NCBI RefSeq assembly: GCF_004343585.1
Contig: NZ_SLYW01000004.1
Span: forward strand, 124,001-188,000
DNA: 64,000 nucleotides
Reading direction: 5' to 3'
Source of the DNA: Neorhizobium sp. JUb45
GTDB taxonomy: Bacteria > Pseudomonadota > Alphaproteobacteria > Rhizobiales > Rhizobiaceae
Shown: positions 27,692 to 37,507 of the stretch, piece after piece
How the letters are laid out: each line of letters starts with the position of its first letter
Numbering within the stretch: the stretch's first letter is position 1
Made by a program: the position numbers and the translations under genes
Notes under the pieces: generated by a model
Databases searched by the model: none
What the model was told of the DNA's origin: nothing
The model's input: the letters and a program-made list of their open reading frames with translations, nothing else

Positions 27692-28462
27692 ATGGAGCTG
27701 ATGAGCCCACGCGAGGCGGCGTCTTTTGCCCTTTCGCTTCTCGACCTGACCAACCTGCGTGACGATTGCGATAATGCCGCTATCGAAAACCTGTGCCTGC
27801 GCGCGCAAACGCCTTATGGCCATAGCGCTGCCATCTGCATCTGGCCGCGTTTCGTCGCCCATGCCCGTGGTATTCTGGGCGAGGGCCATGCCGTGCGCAT
27901 CGCCACCGTGGTGAACTTTCCATCCGGCGATCTGCCGGTAACCGAAGTCGTCAAGGAAACCGAACAGGCCGTGGCCGATGGCGCGGATGAGATCGATCTG
28001 GTCATTCCGTATCGCGCTTTCATCGCTGGCGATGAAACGGCCGTCACCACCATGGTTTCTGCGGTACGCGCCGCCTCCCCGAATTCTTGCCTGAAGGTCA
28101 TTATCGAAACCGGTGAGTTGAAGGATCGCGCGCTGATCCGACGCGCTTCGGAACTGGCCATCGAAGCCGGTGCGGATTTCATCAAGACATCGACCGGCAA
28201 GGTCGCCGTGAATGCCACGCTTGAGGCGGCCGACATGATGCTGCAGGTCATCCGTGATTCCAAAAAACGTGTCGGTTTCAAGCCGGCTGGCGGTGTCGGC
28301 ACGGTTGCCGATGCCGATCTTTACCTGCGTTCTGCTGAAACCATCATGGGCGCGAACTGGATCATGCCATCCACTTTCCGCTTCGGCGCCTCCAGCCTGC
28401 TGGACGACATTCTGGCGGTCCTGTCCGGCAATAGCACTGCTCGCGCATCCGGTGGTTACTGA
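27692..28462 (+). CDS. deoC: Deoxyribose-phosphate aldolase
   Basis: A 256-residue class I aldolase that splits deoxyribose 5-phosphate into glyceraldehyde 3-phosphate and acetaldehyde. The Schiff-base Lys is in ADFIKTSTGKVAVNAT, the second Lys in VGFKPAGGVG, and the Asp in VKETEQAVADGADEIDLVI (quoted in part: GADEIDLVI). I chose ATG 27692 with CCGGAG eight bases upstream; an in-frame ATG at 27647 is possible. It sits about 140 bases after punA, so an internal promoter is possible, and only a few bases before deoA. Confidence 0.93.
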   Translation: MELMSPREAASFALSLLDLTNLRDDCDNAAIENLCLRAQTPYGHSAAICIWPRFVAHARGILGEGHAVRIATVVNFPSGDLPVTEVVKETEQAVADGADEIDLVIPYRAFIAGDETAVTTMVSAVRAASPNSCLKVIIETGELKDRALIRRASELAIEAGADFIKTSTGKVAVNATLEAADMMLQVIRDSKKRVGFKPAGGVGTVADADLYLRSAETIMGANWIMPSTFRFGASSLLDDILAVLSGNSTARASGGY

Positions 28463-28468
28463 TCAGCC

Positions 28469-29779
<1,311 letters not shown>

Positions 29780-30298
29780 TCACTGCACCAGCGTCAGGCT
29801 GCCATTCTGGACCTGATAGGATCGGAGCTTGGTCAGAAAACTCATGCCGACCAGCGTGCCGCTCAATGCCTTGTCGCGCAATACCATTGCTTCCACGTTT
29901 CGCACGCGAACCGTGCCGATCTCGACGCGATCGATCATGATGCGCGCCGCCTCGGTCATGCCGTTGGCGGTGCTTGCCTTGTAGCGAAAATCGAGTCCGT
30001 TTGCCGTGAAGCCGAGCTGGCGCGCAGTGCTTTCATTGACAGCGATTGTCGAGGCACCGGTATCGACAAGCCCTTCGATGGATTTGCCGTTCATCTGGAA
30101 GTTACCGAGAAAATGACCGCGTCCATCCGCCTTCAGGTTGACGCGACCCTGAGGCAGTGCGGCTTTCTGAACCTTGGGCTGTGTGACCTTTCGCTCGGCT
30201 GGCGTGCTCGGAGATTGCTGCGACGGACTGAAAAAACGCGGAACCTGCGTTGCAGCCACAATGGCGACGGAAGCGAAAATGGCGGTGCGCAGCAGCAT
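29780..30298 (-). CDS. Retropepsin-like aspartic protease (TIGR02281/clan AA)
   Basis: A 172-residue membrane-anchored or exported clan AA protease. A hydrophobic segment lies at residues 1-18 (LLRTAIFASVAIVAATQV), then a Pro/Gln/Ser-rich linker. The protease-like domain holds the active-site motif LVDTGASTIAV near residues 81-91, with the ARQLGF stretch and a late GMSFL(T)KL segment. One Asp per chain means it would act as a dimer. The proteins are common in alphaproteobacteria and their substrate is unknown. It sits between deoA and upp, but a terminator separates it from upp, so it is probably independent. Confidence 0.85.
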   Translation of the reverse strand: MLLRTAIFASVAIVAATQVPRFFSPSQQSPSTPAERKVTQPKVQKAALPQGRVNLKADGRGHFLGNFQMNGKSIEGLVDTGASTIAVNESTARQLGFTANGLDFRYKASTANGMTEAARIMIDRVEIGTVRVRNVEAMVLRDKALSGTLVGMSFLTKLRSYQVQNGSLTLVQ

Positions 30299-30350
30299 GT
30301 TTATCTCTGGAGCGATTAAATCCAGTCGTCACCATAGCGCGGAAAACAAT

Positions 30351-30384
30351 AAAAAAGCGGCCCCCGAAAAGATCCGGAAGCCGC
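30351..30384 (-). terminator. Terminator after upp
   Basis: On the minus strand GCGGCTTCCG pairs with CGGGGGCCGC (two G-U pairs in RNA), with an eight-base loop, followed by TTTTTT. It lies between upp and the protease gene. Confidence 0.85.
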
Positions 30385-30418
30385 CAATCTTGGAATGCGG
30401 TTAAGAAACGCTGACCGC

Positions 30419-31048
30419 TTATTTGGTGCCGTACATACGGTCGCCGGCATCGCCGAGACCCGGTACGATATAGCCCTTTTCATTGAGATGGCTGTCGATC
30501 GATGCCGTGTAGATCTTCACGTCCGGATGCGCTTCCTGAAAGTTCCTGATGCCTTCAGGTGCGGCCAGTAGGCAGAGGAAGCGGATGTTCGTGGCACCGC
30601 GTTCCTTGAGTTTCTGGATCGCGGCAATTGCCGAATTGCCGGTGGCCAGCATCGGATCAACGACGATCATCAGACGTTCGTCCAGACCATCAGGCGCCTT
30701 GAAATAATACTCGACCGGCTGCAGCGTGTCGTGGTCGCGATAAAGACCGATATGTGAGACGCGCGCCGAGGGAACGAGTTCGAGCATGCCTTCGAGCAGG
30801 CCATTGCCGGCGCGCAGGATCGAAACGAAGACCAGTTTCTTGCCTTCGACGATCGGCGCCTGCATCTCTGTGATCGGCGTCTCGATGGTCTCGAGCGTCA
30901 GTTCCAGATCGCGGGTGACCTCGTAACACAGAAGCATGGAAATTTCGCGCAGCAACCGGCGGAAACCGGCCGTTGAAGTGTCCTTCTTGCGCATGATGGT
31001 GAGCTTGTGCTGGACGAGCGGATGGTCAATGACGGAGACGCCGTTCAT
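30419..31048 (-). CDS. upp: Uracil phosphoribosyltransferase
   Basis: A 209-residue enzyme that makes UMP from uracil and PRPP. The PRPP-binding motif [20 protein letters not shown] lies near residues 131-150, and the uracil-binding C-terminal segment [17 protein letters not shown] is complete. The middle stretch [17 protein letters not shown] is also typical. The ATG is preceded by CCGGAAGGC. It lies 66 bases downstream of add on the same strand, so it may be cotranscribed with deoB and add, which would link it to uracil set free by DeoA, nucleoside hydrolase or PsuG. Confidence 0.96.
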   Translation of the reverse strand: MNGVSVIDHPLVQHKLTIMRKKDTSTAGFRRLLREISMLLCYEVTRDLELTLETIETPITEMQAPIVEGKKLVFVSILRAGNGLLEGMLELVPSARVSHIGLYRDHDTLQPVEYYFKAPDGLDERLMIVVDPMLATGNSAIAAIQKLKERGATNIRFLCLLAAPEGIRNFQEAHPDVKIYTASIDSHLNEKGYIVPGLGDAGDRMYGTK

Positions 31049-31114
31049 GGGAATGCCTTCCGGGGATGTTGGTGTTTGCCCCTTTTGTCATGGACGGCGC
31101 GTGAATCCAAGCGT

Positions 31115-32137
31115 TCAGGCGTCTTTCACAGCTGCTTTCGCACCGCTTTGCACATATGCGTCGAAACGATCCAGCAGCACCTTGCGCGTATCGTCATCAA
31201 TGAACGCGGCTTCCAGCGCAGTGCGCGTCATCACGTCGATATCCTCGCGTTCAAAACCCATTTCATCGGCGGCAATCCGGTATTCCCTGGCCAGCGACGT
31301 TGCGAAGAATGGCGGGTCGTCGGAGTTGAGGCACACTCGTACGCCGGCTTCTTTCAGGCGACGCAGAGGATGCGCCTGGAAATCGGGATAGATGTTAAGG
31401 GCGATATTCGATCCGGGGCAGACTTCCAGCACGATACCGGTTTCCGCCAATCGTTCCACCAGTGCCGCATCCTCGATGGCGCGAACCCCATGGCCGATCC
31501 GCGACGGCTTGATGATATCGAGCGCATCGGTAACGCTGAAGGCGCCGCAGACCTCGCCGGCATGGATGGTCAACCCAAATCCGGCATCACGGGCGATATC
31601 GAAGGCGCGGGCATAATCCGCGACCCGGCCCATTCGTTCCTCGCCTGCCATGTTGAAGCCGGTCACCAACGGGTTCTTGGCGCGCGCCGCATATTCGGCA
31701 GCGCCGATCACCCGGTCGACACCAAAATGGCGCTCACCGGTGACGATGATGCGCGCTTCAATACCCGTCTTTTCCTTCGCGGCAAAAATACCGTCGCAGA
31801 TGCCGGCGAGATAGGCGTCGGCACCAAGACCGATGCGATCGCCGTGATCCGGTGAAACGATCAGCTCGCTATAGATGGTGTTGTGAGCGGCGAGTTCCGT
31901 CAGGTAGGTTTCCGTCAAAAGCGCGTAGTCGGCTTTGGTGCGGAAAAGCGAGGCAACGGCATCATAGCAGACGATGAACTCGGAAAAATCCGACCAGACA
32001 TAGGATCCATCGCGCAGGATCTTGCTGACGTCGATCCCGTATTTCTGCGCCTGCCGCAGCGCCAGTTCAGGCGGCGTCGCACCTTCGATGTGGCAATGGA
32101 TTTCGGCTTTCAGCATGCGTGCAGTGTCAATTGGCAT
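31115..32137 (-). CDS. add: Adenosine deaminase
   Basis: A 340-residue zinc enzyme that deaminates (deoxy)adenosine to (deoxy)inosine. The metal and substrate motifs are [15 protein letters not shown] near the N-terminus, [10 protein letters not shown] (catalytic Glu one turn later), [11 protein letters not shown], and [10 protein letters not shown] with the zinc-binding Asp. HIEGA replaces the usual HLDG/HLEGA, still consistent with the family. The ATG at 32137 overlaps the stop of deoB by one base (TAATG), so translation is coupled. Inosine would then go to the purine nucleoside phosphorylase or the hydrolase. Confidence 0.93.
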   Translation of the reverse strand: MPIDTARMLKAEIHCHIEGATPPELALRQAQKYGIDVSKILRDGSYVWSDFSEFIVCYDAVASLFRTKADYALLTETYLTELAAHNTIYSELIVSPDHGDRIGLGADAYLAGICDGIFAAKEKTGIEARIIVTGERHFGVDRVIGAAEYAARAKNPLVTGFNMAGEERMGRVADYARAFDIARDAGFGLTIHAGEVCGAFSVTDALDIIKPSRIGHGVRAIEDAALVERLAETGIVLEVCPGSNIALNIYPDFQAHPLRRLKEAGVRVCLNSDDPPFFATSLAREYRIAADEMGFEREDIDVMTRTALEAAFIDDDTRKVLLDRFDAYVQSGAKAAVKDA

Positions 32138-33357
32138 TACAAGAAGCTCCGTCCGTGTTTTCCGGCTGCAATGCCCAGATGGGCAGCAATCGTTTCGCCG
32201 ATATCGGCATAGGTGCTGCGGATACCGATATCGCGGGCACGGATGCCGGGGCCGAGCGCCATGACCGGCACCCGCTCGCGGGTGTGGTCTGTGCCGCGCC
32301 ATGTCGGGTCGCAGCCGTGGTCGGCAGTCATGATCAGAAGATCACCCGGCTTCATTTTGGCGTGGACTTCCGGCAGGCGACGGTCGAACTCCTCCAAAGC
32401 CGCTGCATAACCGGCAACGTCACGGCGGTGCCCGTAAAGCATGTCGAAATCGACGAAATTGGTGAAGACGAGATCGCCGTCTTTCGCCTGATCGATCGCT
32501 TCCAGCGTCCTGTCCATCAGCGCCGTATTGCCATTGGCCTTGATCACCTGGCTCACGCCGCGATGCGCAAAGATGTCGCCGATCTTGCCAACGGCCAGAA
32601 CCTTTCGTTCAGCGGCGATCAGGCGATCGAGCAATGTATCCTCCGGTGGCGGCACTGAAAAATCACGGCGATTGCCGGTACGCTCGAATGTCGATGGTGT
32701 TTCGCCAACGAATGGCCTTGCGATGACGCGGCCGATATTGAGCGGATCGACCAGCTTGCGCACGATCCTGCTCAGGTCCAGCAGCCGTTCCAGTCCAAAG
32801 TATTTTTCGTGCGCGGCGATCTGAAACACGGAATCGGTAGAGGTGTAGAAGATCGGTTTTCCAGAGCGGATATGCTCTTCGCCATGCTTCTGGATGATGT
32901 CGGTACCCGATGCATGGCAGTTGCCGAGAATGCCCGACAGCTTTGCCTCTTCGCAGAGCGCCTCGATCAGGTCTTCCGGAAAGGCATCGCCTTCGCCCGG
33001 AAAATAACCCCAGTCGAATTTGACAGGTGTGCCGGCAATTTCCCAGTGGCCAGATGGTGTGTCCTTGCCGCGTGACACTTCGTTGGCGGCACCATGCAGG
33101 CCAAAAACACGTTCGGGCACCGCCATGCCGGCCGGAAATTCGCCACTGGCTGCTTTGGCGATATGCAGCAGCCCGAGTGACGACATGTTGGGAAGTTTCA
33201 GCGGGCCTTCTCTCAGGCCGGCCCGATCGCCGGCTCCGGTCGCACAAAACTGCGCTATATGGCCGAGCGTATTGGAACCGTCGTCATTGTATTTTGCGGC
33301 ATCCCTTGCGCCGCCAACGCCAAAGGAATCCAGAACGAAAAGGAAAGCACGCGCCAA
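32137..33357 (-). CDS. deoB: Phosphopentomutase
   Basis: A 406-residue alkaline-phosphatase-superfamily enzyme that converts (deoxy)ribose 1-phosphate to the 5-phosphate. It has the N-terminal metal site [12 protein letters not shown], the phospho-acceptor Thr region [25 protein letters not shown], and the C-terminal metal ligands [18 protein letters not shown]. Length matches E. coli DeoB. It bridges the phosphorylases (DeoA, PNP) and DeoC. It overlaps add by one base. Upstream, about 120 bases separate it from the TadE-like genes on the same strand. Confidence 0.95.
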   Translation of the reverse strand: MARAFLFVLDSFGVGGARDAAKYNDDGSNTLGHIAQFCATGAGDRAGLREGPLKLPNMSSLGLLHIAKAASGEFPAGMAVPERVFGLHGAANEVSRGKDTPSGHWEIAGTPVKFDWGYFPGEGDAFPEDLIEALCEEAKLSGILGNCHASGTDIIQKHGEEHIRSGKPIFYTSTDSVFQIAAHEKYFGLERLLDLSRIVRKLVDPLNIGRVIARPFVGETPSTFERTGNRRDFSVPPPEDTLLDRLIAAERKVLAVGKIGDIFAHRGVSQVIKANGNTALMDRTLEAIDQAKDGDLVFTNFVDFDMLYGHRRDVAGYAAALEEFDRRLPEVHAKMKPGDLLIMTADHGCDPTWRGTDHTRERVPVMALGPGIRARDIGIRSTYADIGETIAAHLGIAAGKHGRSFL

Positions 33358-33481
33358 TCGATCCTCCGGCAGTTGTAGCGCCGGGTGCCTTCTTCGGCTG
33401 CCCGGTATGATCGTCGCTACATACAGCCTGACATGCAGGTTGGCAAAGGCGTGGGTGCGTGCCTTTAGCTTCAGTCCAGAA

Positions 33482-34141
33482 TCAGCAATCGCTGCAGGTG
33501 ATCTTGTCGCCTGTTCTCTGCTGGTAGAAAATCTCGCGGTTCATCGAGATTGCCCGGTTTTCTGGCGAGAAGGAGGTCGGCAGGAAAAGCATCAGCGGGT
33601 ATGATGCCACCAACTCGGTTCGCACCAGAAAAGTTTCGGCAATCCGCATTTCCTTCGGCACGGTAACAGCAGAGCCGACTGCATAAGGTGCAGTTCCTGT
33701 CCGCTGCCACGACCATAAAGTCTTGGCATTGCCACTGGTGTCGATCTGCACGCCGGTGATCCTGATGTTCAGCGGATTTTTTGCGGTCGTGCTCAGACCA
33801 TCGACGTCGTAGGGCGCGAAAATGCTTTTTGCGGCATTGGTCATCGTGGCGAGAAACGCCTTGTTGACGCTAGACTGCTGCGCCACCAGATCGCCCACCG
33901 TGCCAGTCGCTCTTGTCGCGCGCTTGGCGAAGCTGAAGCCGATCGTCAGTTCGAAGCAGCTGAAATAGGCGGCGAGCAAAATTGGTGCGAGAATGGCAAA
34001 TTCGACACCACCGACCCCACGTCGGTCATTAAGATAGGCCCGAAAGCCAAGAAAAATGCCGCGCGAGTGATCTTCCGGCCTCTTTGAAGCAGAAAGCTTG
34101 GCGTCGTCACGTTCAACTGCTTCCGGCAAGGCGTCGCTCAC
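33482..34141 (-). CDS. TadE/TadG-like pilus assembly protein (second copy)
   Basis: A 219-residue inner-membrane pseudopilin-like protein of the Flp/Tad system. After a polar leader of about 40 residues comes the TadE-type segment [21 protein letters not shown] with the conserved Glu (quoted in part: [15 protein letters not shown]), near residues 43-60, then a periplasmic domain with two close C-terminal Cys (ITCSDC). The start is a GTG at 34141 that overlaps the stop of the upstream TadE gene (GTGA). These proteins are processed by the prepilin peptidase and act at minor stoichiometry in the pilus. Its neighbours are all pilus genes or deoB. Confidence 0.85.
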   Translation of the reverse strand: MSDALPEAVERDDAKLSASKRPEDHSRGIFLGFRAYLNDRRGVGGVEFAILAPILLAAYFSCFELTIGFSFAKRATRATGTVGDLVAQQSSVNKAFLATMTNAAKSIFAPYDVDGLSTTAKNPLNIRITGVQIDTSGNAKTLWSWQRTGTAPYAVGSAVTVPKEMRIAETFLVRTELVASYPLMLFLPTSFSPENRAISMNREIFYQQRTGDKITCSDC

Positions 34142-34770
34142 GGGTAATCCTCGTTCTGGAATGTTGCAGTGGCGACAATCAGAAAGTCGCCGGTGCCGTC
34201 GGAAGATCGCACACTTGTCAGCATCGGGCGGACCAGATCGGTCAGAACAGGCCAGCGATAATAGGCACGCAGCATGTTGATGCTCTTGGCGCCACCAGGC
34301 GAATATCCAAAATCGGTAGTCTTCAGGTCTGCATATTGCGCAGAGGACTGCCGCGGTACCGCCGTAGGAATATCGGCAAAACTGCTGAATGATCGAAGAT
34401 CAAGATAAAGCCGCTTCGGGGTAGCAATCTCTTCCGCTGAGCAGGACACCATGATCGAAATCTCGTCGCAAAATGCAGTTCGAAACGTTGTTTTGAAAAC
34501 GGGATCGTTGGCGGTAGCGGATTTGATTTCGCCAGTCCTGACCTTTCTCGCCATCACCTCCACGCCATTTGAGATAACCTGCTCACCGATGAAGGCGATA
34601 AAGGTTTCCAGAATGGCGAAGACTATAAGGAAATAGGGGATGGCCAGAATTGCGAATTCGATCGCGGCGGCACCGTCTTGCGACCGTGCAAAACGACGCA
34701 ACACCGGTCTTCTCGATTGGGCCTTGTCAGGACCTGGTTTTTCAGCGTTACGATCTGTGCACATGTCCAT
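34138..34770 (-). CDS. TadE-like pilus assembly protein (first copy)
   Basis: A 210-residue TadE-family pseudopilin. The signature RSQDGAAAIEFAILAIPYFL lies near residues 28-47, with the Glu that follows the processing site, followed by a longer hydrophobic helix and a periplasmic domain holding Cys residues (FCDEISIMVSC). I chose the ATG at 34770; an in-frame TTG lies at 34776 and another ATG at 34764. It overlaps the next gene by four bases. Two TadE-like genes in tandem are usual for Tad loci as TadE/TadF, so this pair probably fills both roles. Confidence 0.86.
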   Translation of the reverse strand: MDMCTDRNAEKPGPDKAQSRRPVLRRFARSQDGAAAIEFAILAIPYFLIVFAILETFIAFIGEQVISNGVEVMARKVRTGEIKSATANDPVFKTTFRTAFCDEISIMVSCSAEEIATPKRLYLDLRSFSSFADIPTAVPRQSSAQYADLKTTDFGYSPGGAKSINMLRAYYRWPVLTDLVRPMLTSVRSSDGTGDFLIVATATFQNEDYP

Positions 34771-34972
34771 ACGCAAAACATCATTCGGATGCGCGTGATG
34801 GTAAGGTTCTTGTGTTGAGATTTGGTTGCGGGTTTATGCACAGTTTAAACAATGTGTGCCGGCCTGAATCGCCACTGCAATTGACGCATTAGAGGACCGC
34901 GCGACCCGCAAAAATTGATAGCGCCAAAATGAGACATTCTAAAACCCGAATGTCCTATCTATCTTCTTTTGA

Positions 34973-35377
34973 TCAGGGCTGGGCGCTATCCGCCTTGAGG
35001 TCTGCATGTTGTTCGCAATTGGGCGTGCACGAAAGAATAGAACGCTCTGTCTGGCGGAACACACGAACCGTGTTTCCCTCATCGATGGATACAAGAATAC
35101 GTTCGTCGGCGATTGCATTGCCTTCCTTGTCGAGCAGGACAAGATTGGTGGTGCCGTAGCTGTGACCTGTCAGCACGATTGTCATTGGATCGGCGACGGT
35201 GGCGTCGGCTACTTTTGAATTTCCGACAATCACTTTAGCCACCGGCCTGTCGAGTTTCAGCACGCGGGCATGATTCATATGGACGCGCAAAAGGTCGCCT
35301 TCGTCGTCGGCGTGAACAATGGCTGTCGAAGACAGGGACAAGGCAATGGATAAAATAAGGGTAGTGATGTGCGACAT
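34973..35377 (-). CDS. Stand-alone secretin N-terminal-domain protein of the pilus locus
   Basis: A 134-residue exported protein. The signal peptide is residues 1-23 (LILSIALSLSSTAIVHA). The rest matches the pilus-assembly N-terminal domain (T2SS/T3SS_pil_N) found at the start of CpaC: compare VHMNHARVLKLDRPVAKVIV here with IGLNKAIVVDLPSDAHDILV in cpaC. It has no secretin channel domain. A C-terminal tail has two Cys (SCTPNC), perhaps a disulfide. It is divergent from the pilin operon. Its role, perhaps an accessory that meets the secretin or pilot complex, is inferred. Confidence 0.82.
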   Translation of the reverse strand: MSHITTLILSIALSLSSTAIVHADDEGDLLRVHMNHARVLKLDRPVAKVIVGNSKVADATVADPMTIVLTGHSYGTTNLVLLDKEGNAIADERILVSIDEGNTVRVFRQTERSILSCTPNCEQHADLKADSAQP

Positions 35378-35772
35378 GTTCCAAACCGCCTTTACGCGTG
35401 CGAGTTGGCGCAAGCATGATCCGGAATGGTGAATGGCCGGTTAATCCAGTGCCATATGAGGAACTATAGTATCACCGGATGCTTTATACAGGTGATTTTG
35501 ACCCTGCTGCACTTACATGCAGTATTTCTGAAATAAAGGCTTTGATCGAAGACGCTGATTTTGAACAAATATAGAATGTCATAAATCGTGTGGTTGTTTC
35601 TGCTTTTTATTTGCCTGTTGTTTACCAAGCCGTTGGCATTCAATAATTAATTCTCTGGTAACCGATTTCGTTAAGCGGATTGAAATCGGCATTCGCTAGG
35701 TTCTGCTCATCCGAACAGCGGACAACAGTTGTCGGTAGTGCTGAAGAACAACGTAGAATTTAGGAGAGAAGA
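35378..35772. other. Divergent AT-rich promoter region of the pilin operon
   Basis: No gene. The region is clearly richer in A and T than its neighbours (for example 35530-35680) and separates the divergent secretin N-domain gene from the pilin gene. It presumably holds both promoters. I could not assign -35/-10 boxes or an operator with confidence. Confidence 0.45.
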
Positions 35773-35958
35773 ATGTCGAAGATTTTTGCTCGTTTCATGA
35801 AGGACGAATCTGGTGCGACCGCCATCGAGTATGGCCTGATCGCAGCCCTGATTTCCGTCGCCCTGATCGCCGGCGCAACCACCCTCGGTGGCGTTCTGAA
35901 CAACACGTTTGTCAACATCTCGACCAAGATGAACACAGCGTCCGGCACCTACAAGTAA
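35773..35958 (+). CDS. pilA: Flp-type (type IVb) major pilin
   Basis: A 61-residue prepilin. It has the short basic leader MSKIFARFMKDESGA, the processing and assembly motif TAIEYGLIAALISVALIA with Glu after the cleavage site, and a short C-terminal part (NTFVNISTKMNTASGTYK). Size and motif are typical for Flp pilins (Agrobacterium CtpA). AGGAGAGAAG precedes the ATG. It would form the adhesive Flp fibre, after cleavage by the downstream peptidase. A gap of about 117 bases, without a clear terminator, separates it from cpaA; the GGGGCGGCTCCG stretch near 36010 is only a weak candidate. Confidence 0.95.
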   Translation: MSKIFARFMKDESGATAIEYGLIAALISVALIAGATTLGGVLNNTFVNISTKMNTASGTYK

Positions 35959-36075
35959 GCCGTCGGCTTACACCTTTCAGGTGACATTGCCGCGGAGCCG
36001 CCTTATCGGGGCGGCTCCGTGCGTTTTAAGGATGCTGTTTGAATACCGGCATTCCGAGCTGATTTAGGAGGTTGC

Positions 36076-36600
36076 ATGGCAGGCATAGCTGTTTCGTACC
36101 TGGTCCTCTGTATTCTGCCCGCCGGCTTGGCTCTTGCCGCGATCAGCGATCTTACGAGAATGACTATACCCAATGCTATTCCAGCGGTGATTCTGCTGTC
36201 ATTTTTTATTTTTGCGCCGCTTGTCGGCCTCGAGTTGTCGGATATCGGCATGGGGATTGTCGCCGGTATTGTGGTGTTTGTAGTCTGCTTCTCGCTTTTT
36301 GCCGCCAATGTTATGGGCGGCGGCGATGCCAAATTGCTCACCGCCGTGGCATGTTGGTATGGCTTCAATCAACAGCTTTTGGTTTTTCTTGTTGCAACCG
36401 CTTTCCTTGGCGGCATCCTTACGATTGCCATCTTGATGATTCGCGCGCATTCGAACACCGTTCTGGCCATGGGGGTCGCGCTTCCACAGTCCTTGACGAC
36501 GGCCAGCAAGATTCCTTACGGTATTGCGATCGCGGTAGCTGGTTTCATGACCTGCGAGTATGCACCTATCGTTGCAATGGCGATGCGCGCAGCCGGTTAA
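36076..36600 (+). CDS. cpaA: Prepilin peptidase, A24 family (CpaA/CtpB/TadV)
   Basis: A 174-residue polytopic inner-membrane aspartic peptidase that cleaves the pilin and TadE leaders. The two catalytic Asp are in AAISDLTRMTIPN near residue 25 and in VMGGGDAKLLTAV near residue 83. About five to six transmembrane segments are apparent. It lacks the N-terminal methylase domain of PilD, as is normal for Tad peptidases. The AGGAGGTTGC ribosome site precedes the ATG. It heads the cpa run after the pilin. Confidence 0.92.
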   Translation: MAGIAVSYLVLCILPAGLALAAISDLTRMTIPNAIPAVILLSFFIFAPLVGLELSDIGMGIVAGIVVFVVCFSLFAANVMGGGDAKLLTAVACWYGFNQQLLVFLVATAFLGGILTIAILMIRAHSNTVLAMGVALPQSLTTASKIPYGIAIAVAGFMTCEYAPIVAMAMRAAG

Positions 36601-36718
36601 CTTCAGTTTTACTTCGGAAACCGGACGTTAACCGAAATTGTAAGTCCCTTATTAACCATAATTATACCATTGGCGGCCATTCTCCCGAAAGACTTAAGTA
36701 GTCCTTCAGGAAGCCGCC

Positions 36719-37507
36719 ATGAAACCCGCCCGTATAATCATCCTCACAGTTGCCGTTGTCGCGGCCGGATTGGCCGGCCTGCTGGCTATGCAAATGGGCG
36801 GTAGCACCGTTCAGGAAATCGTCCGCCAGGCGCCGACTGTCAACGTGCTCGTTTCGGCCGCCAATCTTCCGGTGGGCAGCAGGCTCAATGATGAAGCGCT
36901 GCGGTGGGTTGGATGGCCGGAGAGCGGTATCGTCCAGGGGCTGATTACGGATCGCGAACGTCCTCAAGCCATCAGTGAGCTGAACGGCGCCGTCGTTCGC
37001 CTGCCTTTGTTCGAAGGCGAACCGGTTCGCCCGGAAAAGGTGGCTGACTCCTCAAGCCGCATCATGTCCTCGCTCCTTCCCGCCGGCAAGCGTGCAGTCG
37101 CAACAGAAATCTCGGTCGCGACTGGCGCTGGTGGTTTCGTGCTTCCAAATGACCGGGTCGACGTGATCATGGTGCGCAAGGGGGACGACGGCACTTTCCG
37201 CACCGAGGACATCCTCAGCAATATCCGCGTTCTGGCCATCGACCAGCAGATTCAGGAAAATGAAGATGGTTCCAAGGCTGTGATCGGCACGACCGCGACG
37301 CTGGAACTCACGCCTGATCAAACCAAGGTCATTATCGTTGCCCAGCAGATGGCCAGCCGGCTGTCCCTTGTTCTGCGCTCTGTTGCCGATGCCCAGGAGC
37401 CGGACACGACTGTTCCGGATTATCTTCTCGCCGGTGGCGACAAGAGCCAGGTTCAGATCATCAAATCCGGACAGATCGTGACAGGTGCGCAGGCGGTACA
37501 ACAATGA
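36719..37507 (+). CDS. cpaB: Flp pilus assembly protein CpaB/RcpC
   Basis: A 262-residue periplasmic protein anchored by an N-terminal hydrophobic segment (residues 5-22, IIILTVAVVAAGLAGLLA). It carries the SAF/CpaB domain: VNVLVSAANLPVGSRLND at about residues 41-57 and PAGKRAVATEISVATGAGGFVLPNDRVDVIM in the middle (quoted in parts: VLPNDRVDVIMV). CpaB works with the secretin CpaC in the outer part of the machine. It overlaps cpaC by four bases (ATGA). Confidence 0.92.
   Translation: MKPARIIILTVAVVAAGLAGLLAMQMGGSTVQEIVRQAPTVNVLVSAANLPVGSRLNDEALRWVGWPESGIVQGLITDRERPQAISELNGAVVRLPLFEGEPVRPEKVADSSSRIMSSLLPAGKRAVATEISVATGAGGFVLPNDRVDVIMVRKGDDGTFRTEDILSNIRVLAIDQQIQENEDGSKAVIGTTATLELTPDQTKVIIVAQQMASRLSLVLRSVADAQEPDTTVPDYLLAGGDKSQVQIIKSGQIVTGAQAVQQ

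Noticed and set aside
35378..35772. A missing small gene before the pilin
   Set aside because: The region is AT-rich, has only tiny frames and fits a divergent promoter region.
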